Assembly: GCF_000812945.1 (NCBI RefSeq)
Contig: NZ_JSYM01000001.1
Span: forward strand, 186,001 to 250,000
DNA: 64,000 bases
Direction: 5' to 3'
DNA from: Flavobacterium sp. AED
GTDB lineage: Bacteria > Bacteroidota > Bacteroidia > Flavobacteriales > Flavobacteriaceae
Shown here: positions 45,536 through 54,700 of the stretch, piece by piece
How the letters are laid out: each line of letters begins with the position of its first letter
How positions within the stretch are numbered: position 1 is the stretch's first letter
Position numbers and translations under genes: made by a program
Notes under the pieces: model-generated
The model's input: only the letters and a program-made list of their open reading frames with translations
Database searches by the model: none
What the model was told of the DNA's origin: nothing

Positions 45536-46663
45536 ATGACTAAAACTATTGCAACTTTCTTATTTACTTTCTTTATTAGTTTTAATTTCTATTCGCAGAA
45601 TAGTTATGTATTTGTTGGCTCTTATAATTCGGATAAAAATAAAGAAGGAATATATGTATTTCAATTGGATACTTTAACAGGTAATTTAAAGAAAATTACA
45701 TCAGTCAAAAATATACTGAATCCTTCCTATTTAACGGTATCTCCAAATGGAAAATATATTTTTGCGTGTACAGAAACAAAAACACCAAATGCAGGAAGTG
45801 TCAGTAGTTTTGAATTTAAACCTCAAAATAAGACGCTAACATTTATTAACAGTCAAAAAAGTGGTGGTGAAAATCCGGTGTATCTTTCGGTTCATAAAAA
45901 TGAAAAATGGCTTATAAATGCTAACTATACTCAGGGAAGTGTTTCTGTTTATCCAATAACTACTGATGGCAAAATAAATCCAATAGCACAAAATTTTTCC
46001 TATTCGGAAGGGAGTATCAACAAAGAAAGACAAGACCGTTCCCATGTACATTCGGCGGTTTTTTCTCCTAATTACGATTTTATATTTTTACCTGATTTAG
46101 GTGCCGATAAAATTAGAAGTTATCGATTTGATTGTGCTAAAGAACAACCTCTTTCAGAAAATCAATACCCTTTTACGCAAACCACATTAGGAAGCGGACC
46201 AAGACATTTTACATTCCATCCTGATGGAAAATTTGCCTATTGTGTTGAAGAACTTACGGGAACGATAAGCGTTTATAAGTATGAAGATGGGAAATTAGAT
46301 GCTATTCAAAGAATTAATGCTCATTCTGAGGAATTTAAAGAAGGTTTTAATAGCGGAGATATTCATATTTCACCTGATGGGCGTTTTCTATATGCTTCAA
46401 ATCGTGGAGAAGAAAACAATATTGCAATCTTTTCCATAGAAAGCAATGGTAGGTTAAAAACAATTGGATATCAATCTACTTTTGGAAAAACCCCAAGAAT
46501 ATTTACTATTGACTCAACGGGTAAGTTTTTAATAGTAGCCAATCAATCAAGTGGTGATGTAATAGTTTTTAAGCGTAATTCAGTTACGGGTTTATTAAAA
46601 AAATCGGGAACTGAAATAAAAGTAGAAAATGCTTCTTGTGTACAAATTAAGCAATATTTATAG
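45536..46663 (+). CDS. Secreted lactonase-family beta-propeller (6-phosphogluconolactonase-like)
   Basis: A 375-residue protein with a signal peptide (about 1-20) and seven propeller blades of the YbhE/Pgl family, with repeated V-SPNGKYIF-, PVYLSVHKNEKWLI-, GPRHFTFHPDGKFAYC- and HISPDGRFLYASN-like strands. The cytoplasmic Pgl enzymes hydrolyse 6-phosphogluconolactone; the exported form here cannot meet that substrate in the cytoplasm, so another lactone or a non-enzymatic role is likely. It is not in an operon with sugar genes. The propeller identification is strong; the activity is not established. Confidence 0.85.
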   Translation: MTKTIATFLFTFFISFNFYSQNSYVFVGSYNSDKNKEGIYVFQLDTLTGNLKKITSVKNILNPSYLTVSPNGKYIFACTETKTPNAGSVSSFEFKPQNKTLTFINSQKSGGENPVYLSVHKNEKWLINANYTQGSVSVYPITTDGKINPIAQNFSYSEGSINKERQDRSHVHSAVFSPNYDFIFLPDLGADKIRSYRFDCAKEQPLSENQYPFTQTTLGSGPRHFTFHPDGKFAYCVEELTGTISVYKYEDGKLDAIQRINAHSEEFKEGFNSGDIHISPDGRFLYASNRGEENNIAIFSIESNGRLKTIGYQSTFGKTPRIFTIDSTGKFLIVANQSSGDVIVFKRNSVTGLLKKSGTEIKVENASCVQIKQYL

Positions 46664-47068
46664 TAAGCGTAGCAACAAGTCAAAAATACATAATACAAGC
46701 CTTTATCTTTAAATGAGTAGCTTCAATTTTATCTGCTTTAATAGTATTTTGAAAGCAAGAATATTTACGATATCAATTTTTATTGACGTTTGAATTAACT
46801 TGAAAATACGATCTTCGGGATAAACAATAAAAACTTTAAAACCAATAAATTAAAGTTGTGATATCATTCTTACAGGTCAGATAATCAACGTTTTTTAGGC
46901 GTAAAAGCATTCTTACAATGATTTGATTTTCAATATTTTAACAAAATTATAATATTTTTAATTAATTGATTATCAGTTAATTACGATAATTAAGAATTAT
47001 GAGTGTTTAAGAGACTATTTTTGGAATGAGATTTGAATTAATTTTGTTTTTAAACAAAGTTATAATTA
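46664..47068. other. Intergenic region upstream of the type III PKS
   Basis: 405 bases, AT-rich. Only a TATTTTTG box at 47016-47023 could be supported as a -7 element for the downstream gene. No ORF, tRNA or clear hairpin was found; GATTATCAGTTAATTACG near 46969-46986 is AT-rich and weakly repetitive. Confidence 0.55.
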
Positions 47069-48283
47069 ATGAAAAGAGTTATCCTTTCCAATTTTCATCC
47101 CATTTTGGTGGGAAAATTAATAGACCAAACAAAGCTCAATCAGTACACAAAATTTCTCTATTATCATTTTCAAAATCACCCACAATCGGGTATTTCAGGA
47201 AGTGATGGTGTCGAGCCAGTTAGTTTTGAGTCTATATCAGATCATGTAGATAAATATTCCGTTTCTTCAGAAAGCATAAATAGCAGACAAATTTTAATTT
47301 TTGAAGAGGTTGAGAATTTTATTGAAAATGAAATGGATATTACTTTGCCTTCTGAATACCATTTTCCTGTTGGTTTTGAAGTGAAGCCAGGAAATCTTTA
47401 TGGCCCTAAAATCGAGGTCCGGATGGAATGGTTTAAAAGAAAAATGGGATATGTTTTTGATGAATTTTACTCAAATACAATTTCAAGCCCGGAAAATCTA
47501 ATTCATGTTACTTGTTCCGGTTATTCCTCTCCCAGTGTTGCGCAAGAAGCCGTAATAGAAAGAGATTGGGAAACGGTTCAAGTTACCCATTCCTACCATA
47601 TGGGATGTTACGGTGCTTTTCCAGCAATTCGTACCGGCAGAAGTTTGCTATGCTCTAGTGAAACTAAAGGTAGAGTTGATGTAGTTCACACTGAATTATT
47701 GTCGGCTCATTTAAATTTAGTTGAATTTTCCAATTCAAATACCATGATTTGCTCTCTTTTTGCAGATGGATTCATAGGATATTCTTTATTTGATGAAGAA
47801 TCGTTTATGGAGGATGATTCCTTTCCGGAGAAAAAAGGATTGCGAATTTTAGCGGCTCATGAGGTAATTATTCCAGATTCATTAGAGGATATGTCTTGGG
47901 ATTTAGGGGAATATAATTTTTTAATGACGCTCTCTAAACGAGTTCCCGTTTTTATTCGTAAAAACATCAAACCGTTTTTGACCGCACTTTGCAAGAAAGT
48001 TGATATTGACCTAGATAAAGAGAAATCCAAAATGCATTTTGCAATACATCCTGGTGGACCAAAAATCATTGATTATGTTATAGATGCAATTGGATTGTCT
48101 AAAGATCAGGCTAGTTGGTCATATGAAATATTGCGCCGTCTTGGGAATATGTCATCAGCAACGATACCACATATTTTTAACGAAATTGTAAATGATCCAA
48201 ATATAAAATCAGGAACAAAAGTTGTTGCAATGGCATTTGGTCCAGGATTAACAGCTACAGGATTATTACTTGAAAAAATATAA
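47069..48283 (+). CDS. Type III polyketide synthase (chalcone-synthase-like)
   Basis: A 404-residue thiolase-fold enzyme with the type III PKS catalytic triad: Cys180 (SYHMGCYGAFPAIRTG), His327 (FAIHPGGPKII) and Asn360 (RRLGNMSSATIP). Such homodimeric enzymes extend acyl-CoA starters with malonyl-CoA and cyclise the product to alkylresorcinols, pyrones or related phenols. No tailoring enzyme, ACP or transporter gene is adjacent, so it stands alone. The product cannot be inferred. The N-terminal region (about 1-100) is typical in length. Confidence 0.88.
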   Translation: MKRVILSNFHPILVGKLIDQTKLNQYTKFLYYHFQNHPQSGISGSDGVEPVSFESISDHVDKYSVSSESINSRQILIFEEVENFIENEMDITLPSEYHFPVGFEVKPGNLYGPKIEVRMEWFKRKMGYVFDEFYSNTISSPENLIHVTCSGYSSPSVAQEAVIERDWETVQVTHSYHMGCYGAFPAIRTGRSLLCSSETKGRVDVVHTELLSAHLNLVEFSNSNTMICSLFADGFIGYSLFDEESFMEDDSFPEKKGLRILAAHEVIIPDSLEDMSWDLGEYNFLMTLSKRVPVFIRKNIKPFLTALCKKVDIDLDKEKSKMHFAIHPGGPKIIDYVIDAIGLSKDQASWSYEILRRLGNMSSATIPHIFNEIVNDPNIKSGTKVVAMAFGPGLTATGLLLEKI

Positions 48284-48307
48284 TTTAAGCAAAATTTTTA
48301 AAAAAAA

Positions 48308-48344
48308 AAGTAGGCTATAAGCGGTTTGTGTTTATAGCCTATTG
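48308..48344 (-). terminator. Terminator of the DUF3810 gene, overlapping its stop codon
   Basis: TAGGCTATAA (48311-48320) with TTATAGCCTA (48332-48341), a 10-bp perfect stem; on the minus strand it is followed by a T-run. The stop codon at 48332-48334 lies in one arm. Confidence 0.8.
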
Positions 48345-49396
48345 TCGTTTTTATAATAATTCACCATCAAATTGACAAATTTACTGTATCCTTCCATACC
48401 GTCTTTTTGTTGGTTTAATTTCAGAAAATTGTCATAAAAAGCATGAAATCCCGTTTCTATTGGGGTTTCATATTGCTTCCAAAAGGTATCACTTTCTTTG
48501 TAGTTTTTCAAAATTCCCGGATGAACAGTTTTAAGTAATTGTTTAAATACTTTTTCATTTCGAATTTGCCAATTGCTTAAACAATAGCGTAAAGCCATGC
48601 TGTATCCTGAATATTGAAAGTATAAATTATCATTTTTTACTGAAGCTAAAAATCCAATAAAATTACATTCGCTTTCGTTGGCATAACCCATTTGATGCGC
48701 CATTTCATGATTGGTGGTCATTGGAAAACTATACATCGGTCCAAGGTCATTTACTTGAGCTTCATTGGTAAACGGATTCAAATAACCGCCAAAACCCATA
48801 TAAGCCAGAGGCAGGCTGAGAATCGATTTTTTAGTACTCAAATGACTATAAGTAAAATAAGGGTAATGATTGGATAGGTTTTTATAACCATTTAAATTCA
48901 TTTCAAAAACCTGTTCTTGCGAGTAAGGAAATATCACTTTTAAACTATCGTTTTTTGTAATCTGACCTTGAATTGCGTTAGTTTTGGTGATTAGTTTCTT
49001 GGTGAAAGCCAATAAATCAGCATCAGAATACTCTTTTTTAATGGCCATTTTCTCAAAAAGGGGTTGACGGTAATAATTGAATGCCCAAAGAATATGAAAC
49101 AAAAAATAAAAAACGGAAACAAAACTTAAAATAGATAAAATGTTGTTTTTCCAGGCTTGTTTCCAGGATTTTCGATTGTTCCAAAACCATATCAAAATAA
49201 GGAAAATTACAATAAAATAAATAAAATCACCCACAGAAAAAGGAATTGTACCAAAAACTATTCTCGAAAATTTAGCAATCATTGGATACAGACCATTGCT
49301 ATAAAATTGCTCCACCCATTCCGGAAAAAAAGGAATAATCTGCAAAAGTATTATTTGGAGAAAAAGAAAGGAAGGAAGAAAATATTTTGGTTTCAC
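48332..49396 (-). CDS. DUF3810 membrane-anchored zinc metallopeptidase-like protein
   Basis: A 354-residue protein with about four N-terminal hydrophobic segments (roughly 5-20, 57-75, 88-108 and further) and a soluble region containing TNHEMAHQMGYANESECNFIGF. HEMAH is a HExxH zinc-binding motif with a following Glu (in NESECNF) that could be the third ligand. DUF3810 is a Bacteroidota family classed with peptidases. It is probably an inner-membrane protease facing the periplasm; the substrate is unknown. Convergent with the PKS gene. Confidence 0.82.
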   Translation of the reverse strand: MKPKYFLPSFLFLQIILLQIIPFFPEWVEQFYSNGLYPMIAKFSRIVFGTIPFSVGDFIYFIVIFLILIWFWNNRKSWKQAWKNNILSILSFVSVFYFLFHILWAFNYYRQPLFEKMAIKKEYSDADLLAFTKKLITKTNAIQGQITKNDSLKVIFPYSQEQVFEMNLNGYKNLSNHYPYFTYSHLSTKKSILSLPLAYMGFGGYLNPFTNEAQVNDLGPMYSFPMTTNHEMAHQMGYANESECNFIGFLASVKNDNLYFQYSGYSMALRYCLSNWQIRNEKVFKQLLKTVHPGILKNYKESDTFWKQYETPIETGFHAFYDNFLKLNQQKDGMEGYSKFVNLMVNYYKNDNRL

Positions 49397-49464
49397 TTGA
49401 TGAATTTTGAATATGTAAAGATAATTACAATATCAATTAGTATCGAAAAAGAATTTAAACTTTG

Positions 49465-49472
49465 TAACTTTG
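49465..49472 (+). promoter_or_regulatory. -7 promoter box of pepD
   Basis: TAACTTTG, about 35 bases before the ATG at 49507. Confidence 0.6.
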
Positions 49473-49506
49473 GGGCTTGTAAATGTTAAACCTCAAACAA
49501 AAATAA

Positions 49507-50967
49507 ATGAGCCAAGAAATAAGAAATCTGGAACCCAAAGCACTTTGGAATAAGTTTGCTGATTTGAACGCGGTGCCCCGTCCTTCTAAAAAAGAAGAGC
49601 GTGTGATTGAGTTTATGAAAAATTTCGGAAACAGTCTGGGATTGGAAACTTTTGAAGATGATATCAGGAATGTAATTATTCGTAAGCCGGCTACTCCAGG
49701 AATGGAAAATCGTAAAGCGATTGTGCTTCAAGGTCATTTAGATATGGTGCATCAAAAAAATGCGGATACCGTTTTTGATTTTGATACACAAGGCATAGAC
49801 ATGTATGTGGATGGAGACTGGGTTCGTGCTAGAGGAACGACTCTTGGTGCTGATAACGGCCTTGGTGTTGCCACAATTATGGCAATTTTGGAAAGCAAAG
49901 ATATTCCGCATCCTGCTATTGAAGCTTTGTTTACCATTGACGAAGAAACTGGAATGACAGGAGCCTTGAACTTAAAAGGAGGAATTCTGCAAGGTCAAAT
50001 TCTTTTGAATTTAGATACGGAAGAAGACGATGAAATTGACATTGGTTGTGCCGGTGGAATCGATGTGACAGCAACAAGAAGTTATCATGAAGAAGAAGTT
50101 CCCGAAGGTTCTGTTGGGCATATTATTACCGTAAAAGGATTGAATGGAGGACATTCAGGAATGGATATCCATAAAGGGTTGGGTAATGCCAATAAAATAA
50201 TGAACCGTTTGTTGTTTGACGCTTTTGAAAACTTCGGTTTGCAAGTGGTGGAAATTAACGGAGGAAGTTTGCGTAACGCTATTCCTAGAGAAAGTGTTGC
50301 TAAAGTGATTATTTCCGAAATGTTTGATGAAGCTTATATTTTTGATATGCAAGAAATCATCAACGATATCAAAAACGAATTTAAAACTACAGAACCAAAC
50401 TTAACTATCGAAATCGTGAAATGCGATTTACCAAAAAAAGTAATGGATTTAGGTGTTCAGGAAGGAATTATCAGAGCAATTTACGCAGCGCACAACGGCG
50501 TGTATCGCATGAGTGCCGATATGGAAAATCTGGTAGAAACTTCTAATAATATTGCAAGGGTAATCATCAAAGATGGTGAGATTTCAATAGGATGTTTGAC
50601 CCGTTCTTCTGTAGAGACGTCTAAATATGATTTAGCTAATTCGTTGCGTTCCGCTTTTGAATTAGTAGGTTGTGAAGTAGAACTTTCCGGTTCTTATCCA
50701 GGTTGGACTCCAAATGTAAATTCGGAGATTTTAGATGTGCTTGTTGCGATTTACGAAAAACAAAATTACGAAAAACCAAAAGTTGTGGCTTGTCACGCAG
50801 GATTAGAATGTGGAATTTTGGGAACTAATTATCCTGAAATGGACATGATTTCTTTTGGACCAACGATTCACGGTGCGCATTCTCCAGATGAAAGAGCGAG
50901 TATTTCTTCTTCTCAGAAATTTTGGAAATTTGTTTTGGAAATTTTAGCTAATATTCCGGTAAAATAA
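49507..50967 (+). CDS. pepD: Aminoacyl-histidine dipeptidase (PepD, M20C)
   Basis: A 486-residue metallopeptidase of family M20C. Metal and catalytic residues are in QGHLDMVHQK (His, Asp), LGADNGLGVA (bridging Asp), DEETGMTGA (catalytic Glu), INLDTEEDDEI-type segment and the C-terminal GPTIHGAHSPDERA (last His). It cleaves Xaa-His dipeptides such as carnosine-like substrates in the cytoplasm. Length fits the full-length enzyme with its lid domain (about 200-380). It has its own promoter and a terminator hairpin at 50985. Confidence 0.92.
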   Translation: MSQEIRNLEPKALWNKFADLNAVPRPSKKEERVIEFMKNFGNSLGLETFEDDIRNVIIRKPATPGMENRKAIVLQGHLDMVHQKNADTVFDFDTQGIDMYVDGDWVRARGTTLGADNGLGVATIMAILESKDIPHPAIEALFTIDEETGMTGALNLKGGILQGQILLNLDTEEDDEIDIGCAGGIDVTATRSYHEEEVPEGSVGHIITVKGLNGGHSGMDIHKGLGNANKIMNRLLFDAFENFGLQVVEINGGSLRNAIPRESVAKVIISEMFDEAYIFDMQEIINDIKNEFKTTEPNLTIEIVKCDLPKKVMDLGVQEGIIRAIYAAHNGVYRMSADMENLVETSNNIARVIIKDGEISIGCLTRSSVETSKYDLANSLRSAFELVGCEVELSGSYPGWTPNVNSEILDVLVAIYEKQNYEKPKVVACHAGLECGILGTNYPEMDMISFGPTIHGAHSPDERASISSSQKFWKFVLEILANIPVK

Positions 50968-50982
50968 TATCCAGTTATTGAA

Positions 50983-51015
50983 ACAAGTGTTCAGTATTTA
51001 TAACTGAACACTTCT
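50983..51015 (+). terminator. Terminator of pepD
   Basis: AAGTGTTCAGT (50985-50995) with ACTGAACACTT (51003-51013), 11 bp perfect, then a short pyrimidine-rich run. Confidence 0.75.
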
Positions 51016-51034
51016 TTCAAACTGACACTGAATT

Positions 51035-51145
51035 TTAGTCTCTTTTAGGACTGTTCTTCTTATCTCTTTTTTCTTCTTTCTTTTCCTTTGCAGTTTTCAG
51101 AGGTTCTTTTTTCAAAGTTTTCTTAGCGTCTTGACTTTTTGCCAT
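51035..51145 (-). CDS. Small lysine-rich basic protein (36 residues)
   Basis: An ORF starting with ATG at 51145 and ending with TAA at 51035. Its product opens MAKSQDAKKTLKKEPLKTAK and continues with a highly charged Lys/Glu run ending NSPKRD. The sequence is almost all Lys, Glu, Asp and Ser with no hydrophobic core, so it is probably disordered. Similar short basic proteins are common between Flavobacterium genes, and one may bind nucleic acid; I have no function. It is separate from pepD by a terminator and is on the opposite strand. Confidence 0.6.
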   Translation of the reverse strand: MAKSQDAKKTLKKEPLKTAKEKKEEKRDKKNSPKRD

Positions 51146-51220
51146 GATATAGGTATTTAAATTTTGTTTTTAATTTTGATGTAAGTAAATGTATATAATA
51201 TTTTTGATTTGTTTTAAATA

Positions 51221-51559
51221 TTATTTCAAAAAATCCCCGTCGATGATTAATAATTCAACTCTATTAGTAGCAATAGAGCGATGTGAGCTTAAATCATCAG
51301 AAACTACATAAGTCATTCCTTTAGACAGATTTGTTTGTTCTCCGTTCTCCATTTCGCTGATGAAATCACCTTTGAGGCAATGTACAATATGTCCTTTTTG
51401 GCACCAATGGTCGGCTAAATAACCGTCAGAATAAATAACTTTCCGAATTCGTAACCCTCCTAATTGTATCGTTTGCCAATAGGCTGTTCCTGTTTCGCCT
51501 TTATGTTCTGTTCTTTCTATTTTGTCCCAATTGATGGCTTGGAAAGGTATGTTAGACAT
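51221..51559 (-). CDS. DHCW-motif cupin-fold protein
   Basis: A 112-residue cupin with the DHCW motif region ADHWCQKGHIVHCLKGDF. The cysteine and histidines in AHWCQKGHIVHC-like order could bind metal. The strand pattern (QAINWDKIERTEHKGETGTA, VIYSDGYLADHWC) fits a single small cupin. The family is named for DHCW; function unknown. It is flanked by a basic microprotein and a CarboxypepD_reg-like gene. Confidence 0.8.
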   Translation of the reverse strand: MSNIPFQAINWDKIERTEHKGETGTAYWQTIQLGGLRIRKVIYSDGYLADHWCQKGHIVHCLKGDFISEMENGEQTNLSKGMTYVVSDDLSSHRSIATNRVELLIIDGDFLK

Positions 51560-51684
51560 GGATTTTGTTTATTGAATTAATTTTAGCTAAAACTCGAATT
51601 TAAGTATTTTAAAATAAAATCCCCAACTACTTTCGTGATTGAGGATTGAAATTATCTTTAGACTAAAAACCTGTAGGCGTCATA

Positions 51685-52452
51685 TTATTTTTTCTTTAGA
51701 ATCTTATATTCCTCATAGCAGCCACTTATGGCATCCATAATTTGTAAATCATTTGCTGTTTGTATAAAAGCGTCAGAGTAATTGCAACGTTGTAAAATTT
51801 CGGCTAATTCATTTTTATCCACACCAAGAAGTACCGATATGGTTTCTCTGTCGAATTTAGATTCGAGTAGATTTCGAACCGTGTCATCCTTTTTCATTTC
51901 TTTTAGCTTTTTGAGTTCCTTTGGGTTTTTACCAAAGAAATTATAAAGCATATCCGCTGGATTAAAGATAGAGCCAAGCACTCTTCCGAAGGCATTTGGA
52001 GAATATTCACCTGCTTCGTACCCTTGCGTTAATCCTGAAATGCTGTAACGGTAGTTTTCTTTTGTTGGAATTAATTTAGAATCAACTTCGAGATATCCCG
52101 TTAAATTAAAAGGTCTGATGATTACTTCCTCTAGCGCAATTGCTTTTTCGGTAAGTTGAATTTTTGTGCTTTTATTTTTTATCCAGTCATTAGTAACTCG
52201 GACTCTTAAAGATTGGAAACCTAAACTGGTAAAGTGTAAAGTGTCGTTTGGTTGTACATCAATTTCGAAATATCCTCTTGAATCGGTAGTTGCTCCGCGT
52301 ACTTTGTTGATATTGATGATGTTTACATTAGACAACGGCTGTTTAGTGCTGTTGTTGATAATAATACCATTGACTTTTTGGGAGAGTTCTGTTACTTGTG
52401 CGACAGCGGTTGCAGATAGTACTAAAAAAAAGAAAACTACAAAATATTTCAT
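51685..52452 (-). CDS. Secreted carboxypeptidase-regulatory-like domain protein
   Basis: A 255-residue exported protein (signal peptide about 1-18). The N-terminal half (about 22-110) is a carboxypeptidase-D regulatory-like domain: KVNGIIINNSTKQPLSNVNI, RGATTDSRGYFEIDVQPND and LHFTSLGFQSLRVRV. The C-terminal half is helical and contains SAFG-like repeats (NAFGRVLGSIFNP, KELKKLKEMKKDD). Bacteroidota use such domains in TonB-linked and surface proteins; this one lacks a receptor partner. Its ligand and role are unknown. Confidence 0.75.
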   Translation of the reverse strand: MKYFVVFFFLVLSATAVAQVTELSQKVNGIIINNSTKQPLSNVNIININKVRGATTDSRGYFEIDVQPNDTLHFTSLGFQSLRVRVTNDWIKNKSTKIQLTEKAIALEEVIIRPFNLTGYLEVDSKLIPTKENYRYSISGLTQGYEAGEYSPNAFGRVLGSIFNPADMLYNFFGKNPKELKKLKEMKKDDTVRNLLESKFDRETISVLLGVDKNELAEILQRCNYSDAFIQTANDLQIMDAISGCYEEYKILKKK

Positions 52453-52540
52453 AAACTGATTTAAAACTTTAAAAGTAGTAAAAGAGGATTAAATATTTTG
52501 TAGTTCCAGTATATAATTATAAGAAAATTAACAATAGATG

Positions 52541-54496
52541 TTAGTCTCTTCTTGGTCTTCTTGGTCTTGGTGAATCACCAAAGCTTTCAGAACGTCTAGG
52601 TGCTCTGTCAGATGAACCTTCAGTTCTAGGTCTGTCAGATGAAAAACCACCTTCTCTTCTTGGAGCAGCGCTTCTAGAATCGCTTCTTCCGCCAAATCCA
52701 CCTTCTCTTGGAGCTGAATTTCTATCGCTTCTGAAACCACCACCGCCAGAACCTTCTCTTCTTGGTGCAAAACTACCTTCTCTTCGTGGAGCTGAACTTC
52801 TTTCGCCTGAGCGACCTCCGCCAAAACCACCACCAGAACTTCTTCCGTTATGGTCACGTCTTCCGCCACCATCATTTTTAGAAATTTCAACATTGATTCT
52901 ACGTCCTTCTAATTGTACGTTGTTCAATACTTCCATTACTTTATCAGTATGTTCCGGATCTGTGTTAAAGAAAGAAAAACCTTCTTTTACATCTACTTTG
53001 AAAACGTCATCACGACCTAAGTCTAATGTTTCTTTCAAGTAATCTTTCAATGACATCCAATCAAAATTGTCTCTAGAACCAATGTTCACAAAATATCTTG
53101 TTGCACCACCATTGTTGTTTTCTCTTGGAGCACCATCTCTATCATCACGCTCACGTCTTTCAGAACCTGAAGCTTGATTAGAAATATCTCTAGTTTTCTT
53201 GTAATAATTGATAAAACGGTTAAATTCAACCGATACCATTTTCTTGATTAATTCCTCTTTTGATAAACCTTCAAGTACGCTGTTAATTGCAGGAAGATAG
53301 TTGTCAATTTCGTGATCAACTTCTGTATCTTTAATTTTATTAGCTAAGTGTAATAATTGGATTTCGCAGATTTCAATTCCAGAAGGGATTGTTTTTTCTT
53401 CGAATTTTTGTTTGATGATTCTTTCAATTGAAGAAATCTTACGCAATTCGCTTTTAGTAACGATTACAATAGAAGTCCCTAATTTTCCAGCACGACCTGT
53501 ACGACCTGAACGGTGATTGTACGTTTCGATTTCGTCAGGTAATTGGTAGTTTACTACGTGAGTAATGCTATCAACGTCAATTCCACGCGCAGCAACATCA
53601 GTAGCTACAAGCATTTGGATTTGTCTTCCTCTAAAAGATTTCATTACACCATCACGTTGCGCTTGAGATAAATCTCCGTGCAATGCAGCAGCGCTGTATC
53701 CATCTTCAACTAATTTTTCAGCAACGGCTTGCGTATCTCTTTTGGTACGACAAAAAACTACTGAGAAAATGTCTGGATTAGCATCAGCTAAACGTTTCAA
53801 AGCTTCGTAACGGTCACGTGCATTTACAAGGTAAAATTCGTGAGAAACGGTAGCAGAACCTGAGTTTTTAGCTCCAACTGTAATTTCAATTGGGTCAGTC
53901 ATGAATTGTTTTCCAATACGTGCTACTTCAGCAGGCATTGTTGCAGAGAATAACCATGTGTTTTTTTCGTCTGGCGTTGTAGAAAGGATATTTACGATAT
54001 CTTCGTAGAAACCCATGTTCAACATTTCGTCAGCTTCGTCAAGAATACAATAGTTGATTTGAGAAATGTTTACTAAACCTCTATTAATCATGTCTTGCAT
54101 TCTTCCTGGAGTTGCCACAATAATTTGTGCGCCTCTCTTTATGTCTCTCGCTTGTTCTGTTATGCTAGCTCCACCGTAAACTGCTACCACATTAATACCT
54201 TTTTCGTATTTAGAGTAGTTTTTAATTTCGTTGGTAATCTGCAAACAAAGTTCGCGTGTTGGAGATAAAATTAATGCTTGTGTGTTTCTGTTGTTGGCAT
54301 CAATTTTCTGAATAACTGGAAAACCAAAAGCTGCCGTTTTCCCTGTCCCTGTCTGAGCCAACGCAACCATATCTGTGTCTTTTTCCAATAATAGGGGAAT
54401 CGCTTTCTCCTGTACTTCGGTCGGATTTTCAAATCCTAGATCTAAAATCGCCTTCAGTAACGATTCACTCAATCCTAATTGTTCAAATTTATTCAT
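52541..54496 (-). CDS. DEAD-box RNA helicase with DbpA-type RNA-binding domain and RGG-like tail
   Basis: A 651-residue helicase from the ATG at 54496 (a further upstream start adds eight residues). DEAD-box motifs are AQTGTGKT (I), PTRELCLQI (Ia), DEADEMLNMGF (II), SATMPAEVARIG (III) and HRSGRTGRAG (VI). The C-terminal region near 470-555 is a DbpA-like RNA-binding domain (VNIGSRDNFDWMSLKDYL, GFSFFNTDPEHTDKVMEVL), followed by a repetitive Arg/Gly/Ser-rich tail with APRREGSFAPRREGS-like repeats. It remodels RNA, possibly in ribosome assembly or RNA decay. Confidence 0.93.
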   Translation of the reverse strand: MNKFEQLGLSESLLKAILDLGFENPTEVQEKAIPLLLEKDTDMVALAQTGTGKTAAFGFPVIQKIDANNRNTQALILSPTRELCLQITNEIKNYSKYEKGINVVAVYGGASITEQARDIKRGAQIIVATPGRMQDMINRGLVNISQINYCILDEADEMLNMGFYEDIVNILSTTPDEKNTWLFSATMPAEVARIGKQFMTDPIEITVGAKNSGSATVSHEFYLVNARDRYEALKRLADANPDIFSVVFCRTKRDTQAVAEKLVEDGYSAAALHGDLSQAQRDGVMKSFRGRQIQMLVATDVAARGIDVDSITHVVNYQLPDEIETYNHRSGRTGRAGKLGTSIVIVTKSELRKISSIERIIKQKFEEKTIPSGIEICEIQLLHLANKIKDTEVDHEIDNYLPAINSVLEGLSKEELIKKMVSVEFNRFINYYKKTRDISNQASGSERRERDDRDGAPRENNNGGATRYFVNIGSRDNFDWMSLKDYLKETLDLGRDDVFKVDVKEGFSFFNTDPEHTDKVMEVLNNVQLEGRRINVEISKNDGGGRRDHNGRSSGGGFGGGRSGERSSAPRREGSFAPRREGSGGGGFRSDRNSAPREGGFGGRSDSRSAAPRREGGFSSDRPRTEGSSDRAPRRSESFGDSPRPRRPRRD

Positions 54497-54517
54497 ATGT
54501 ATTTTTAAAATAGGGTG

Positions 54518-54525
54518 CAAAATTA
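54518..54525 (-). promoter_or_regulatory. -7 promoter box of the DEAD-box gene
   Basis: On the minus strand TAATTTTG, about 22 bases upstream of the ATG at 54496. Confidence 0.55.
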
Positions 54526-54700
54526 CTGTTTATAATTCATATAAACTAATGCTATTTTAAGATTTAATGATTTATTGTAATTTGATTATCAGAAAGTTAT
54601 GTTTTTAATTTGCAAATTATAGTTTTTGCTTTAAGAATTCAATGTGAAATTACGACTCAAAATCGGATATATTGTTATAAAAATGTTGTATTGTAAAAAT

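Noticed and set aside
46664..47068. Possible tRNA or riboswitch in the long gap before the type III PKS
   Set aside because: No cloverleaf or known riboswitch core could be recognised; the region is AT-rich with weak repeats only.
52528..52893. A 121-residue frame on the minus strand inside the DEAD-box gene tail
   Set aside because: It is another frame of the Arg/Gly/Ser repeat DNA and has only Lys/Glu/Val repeats; the helicase frame explains the sequence better.
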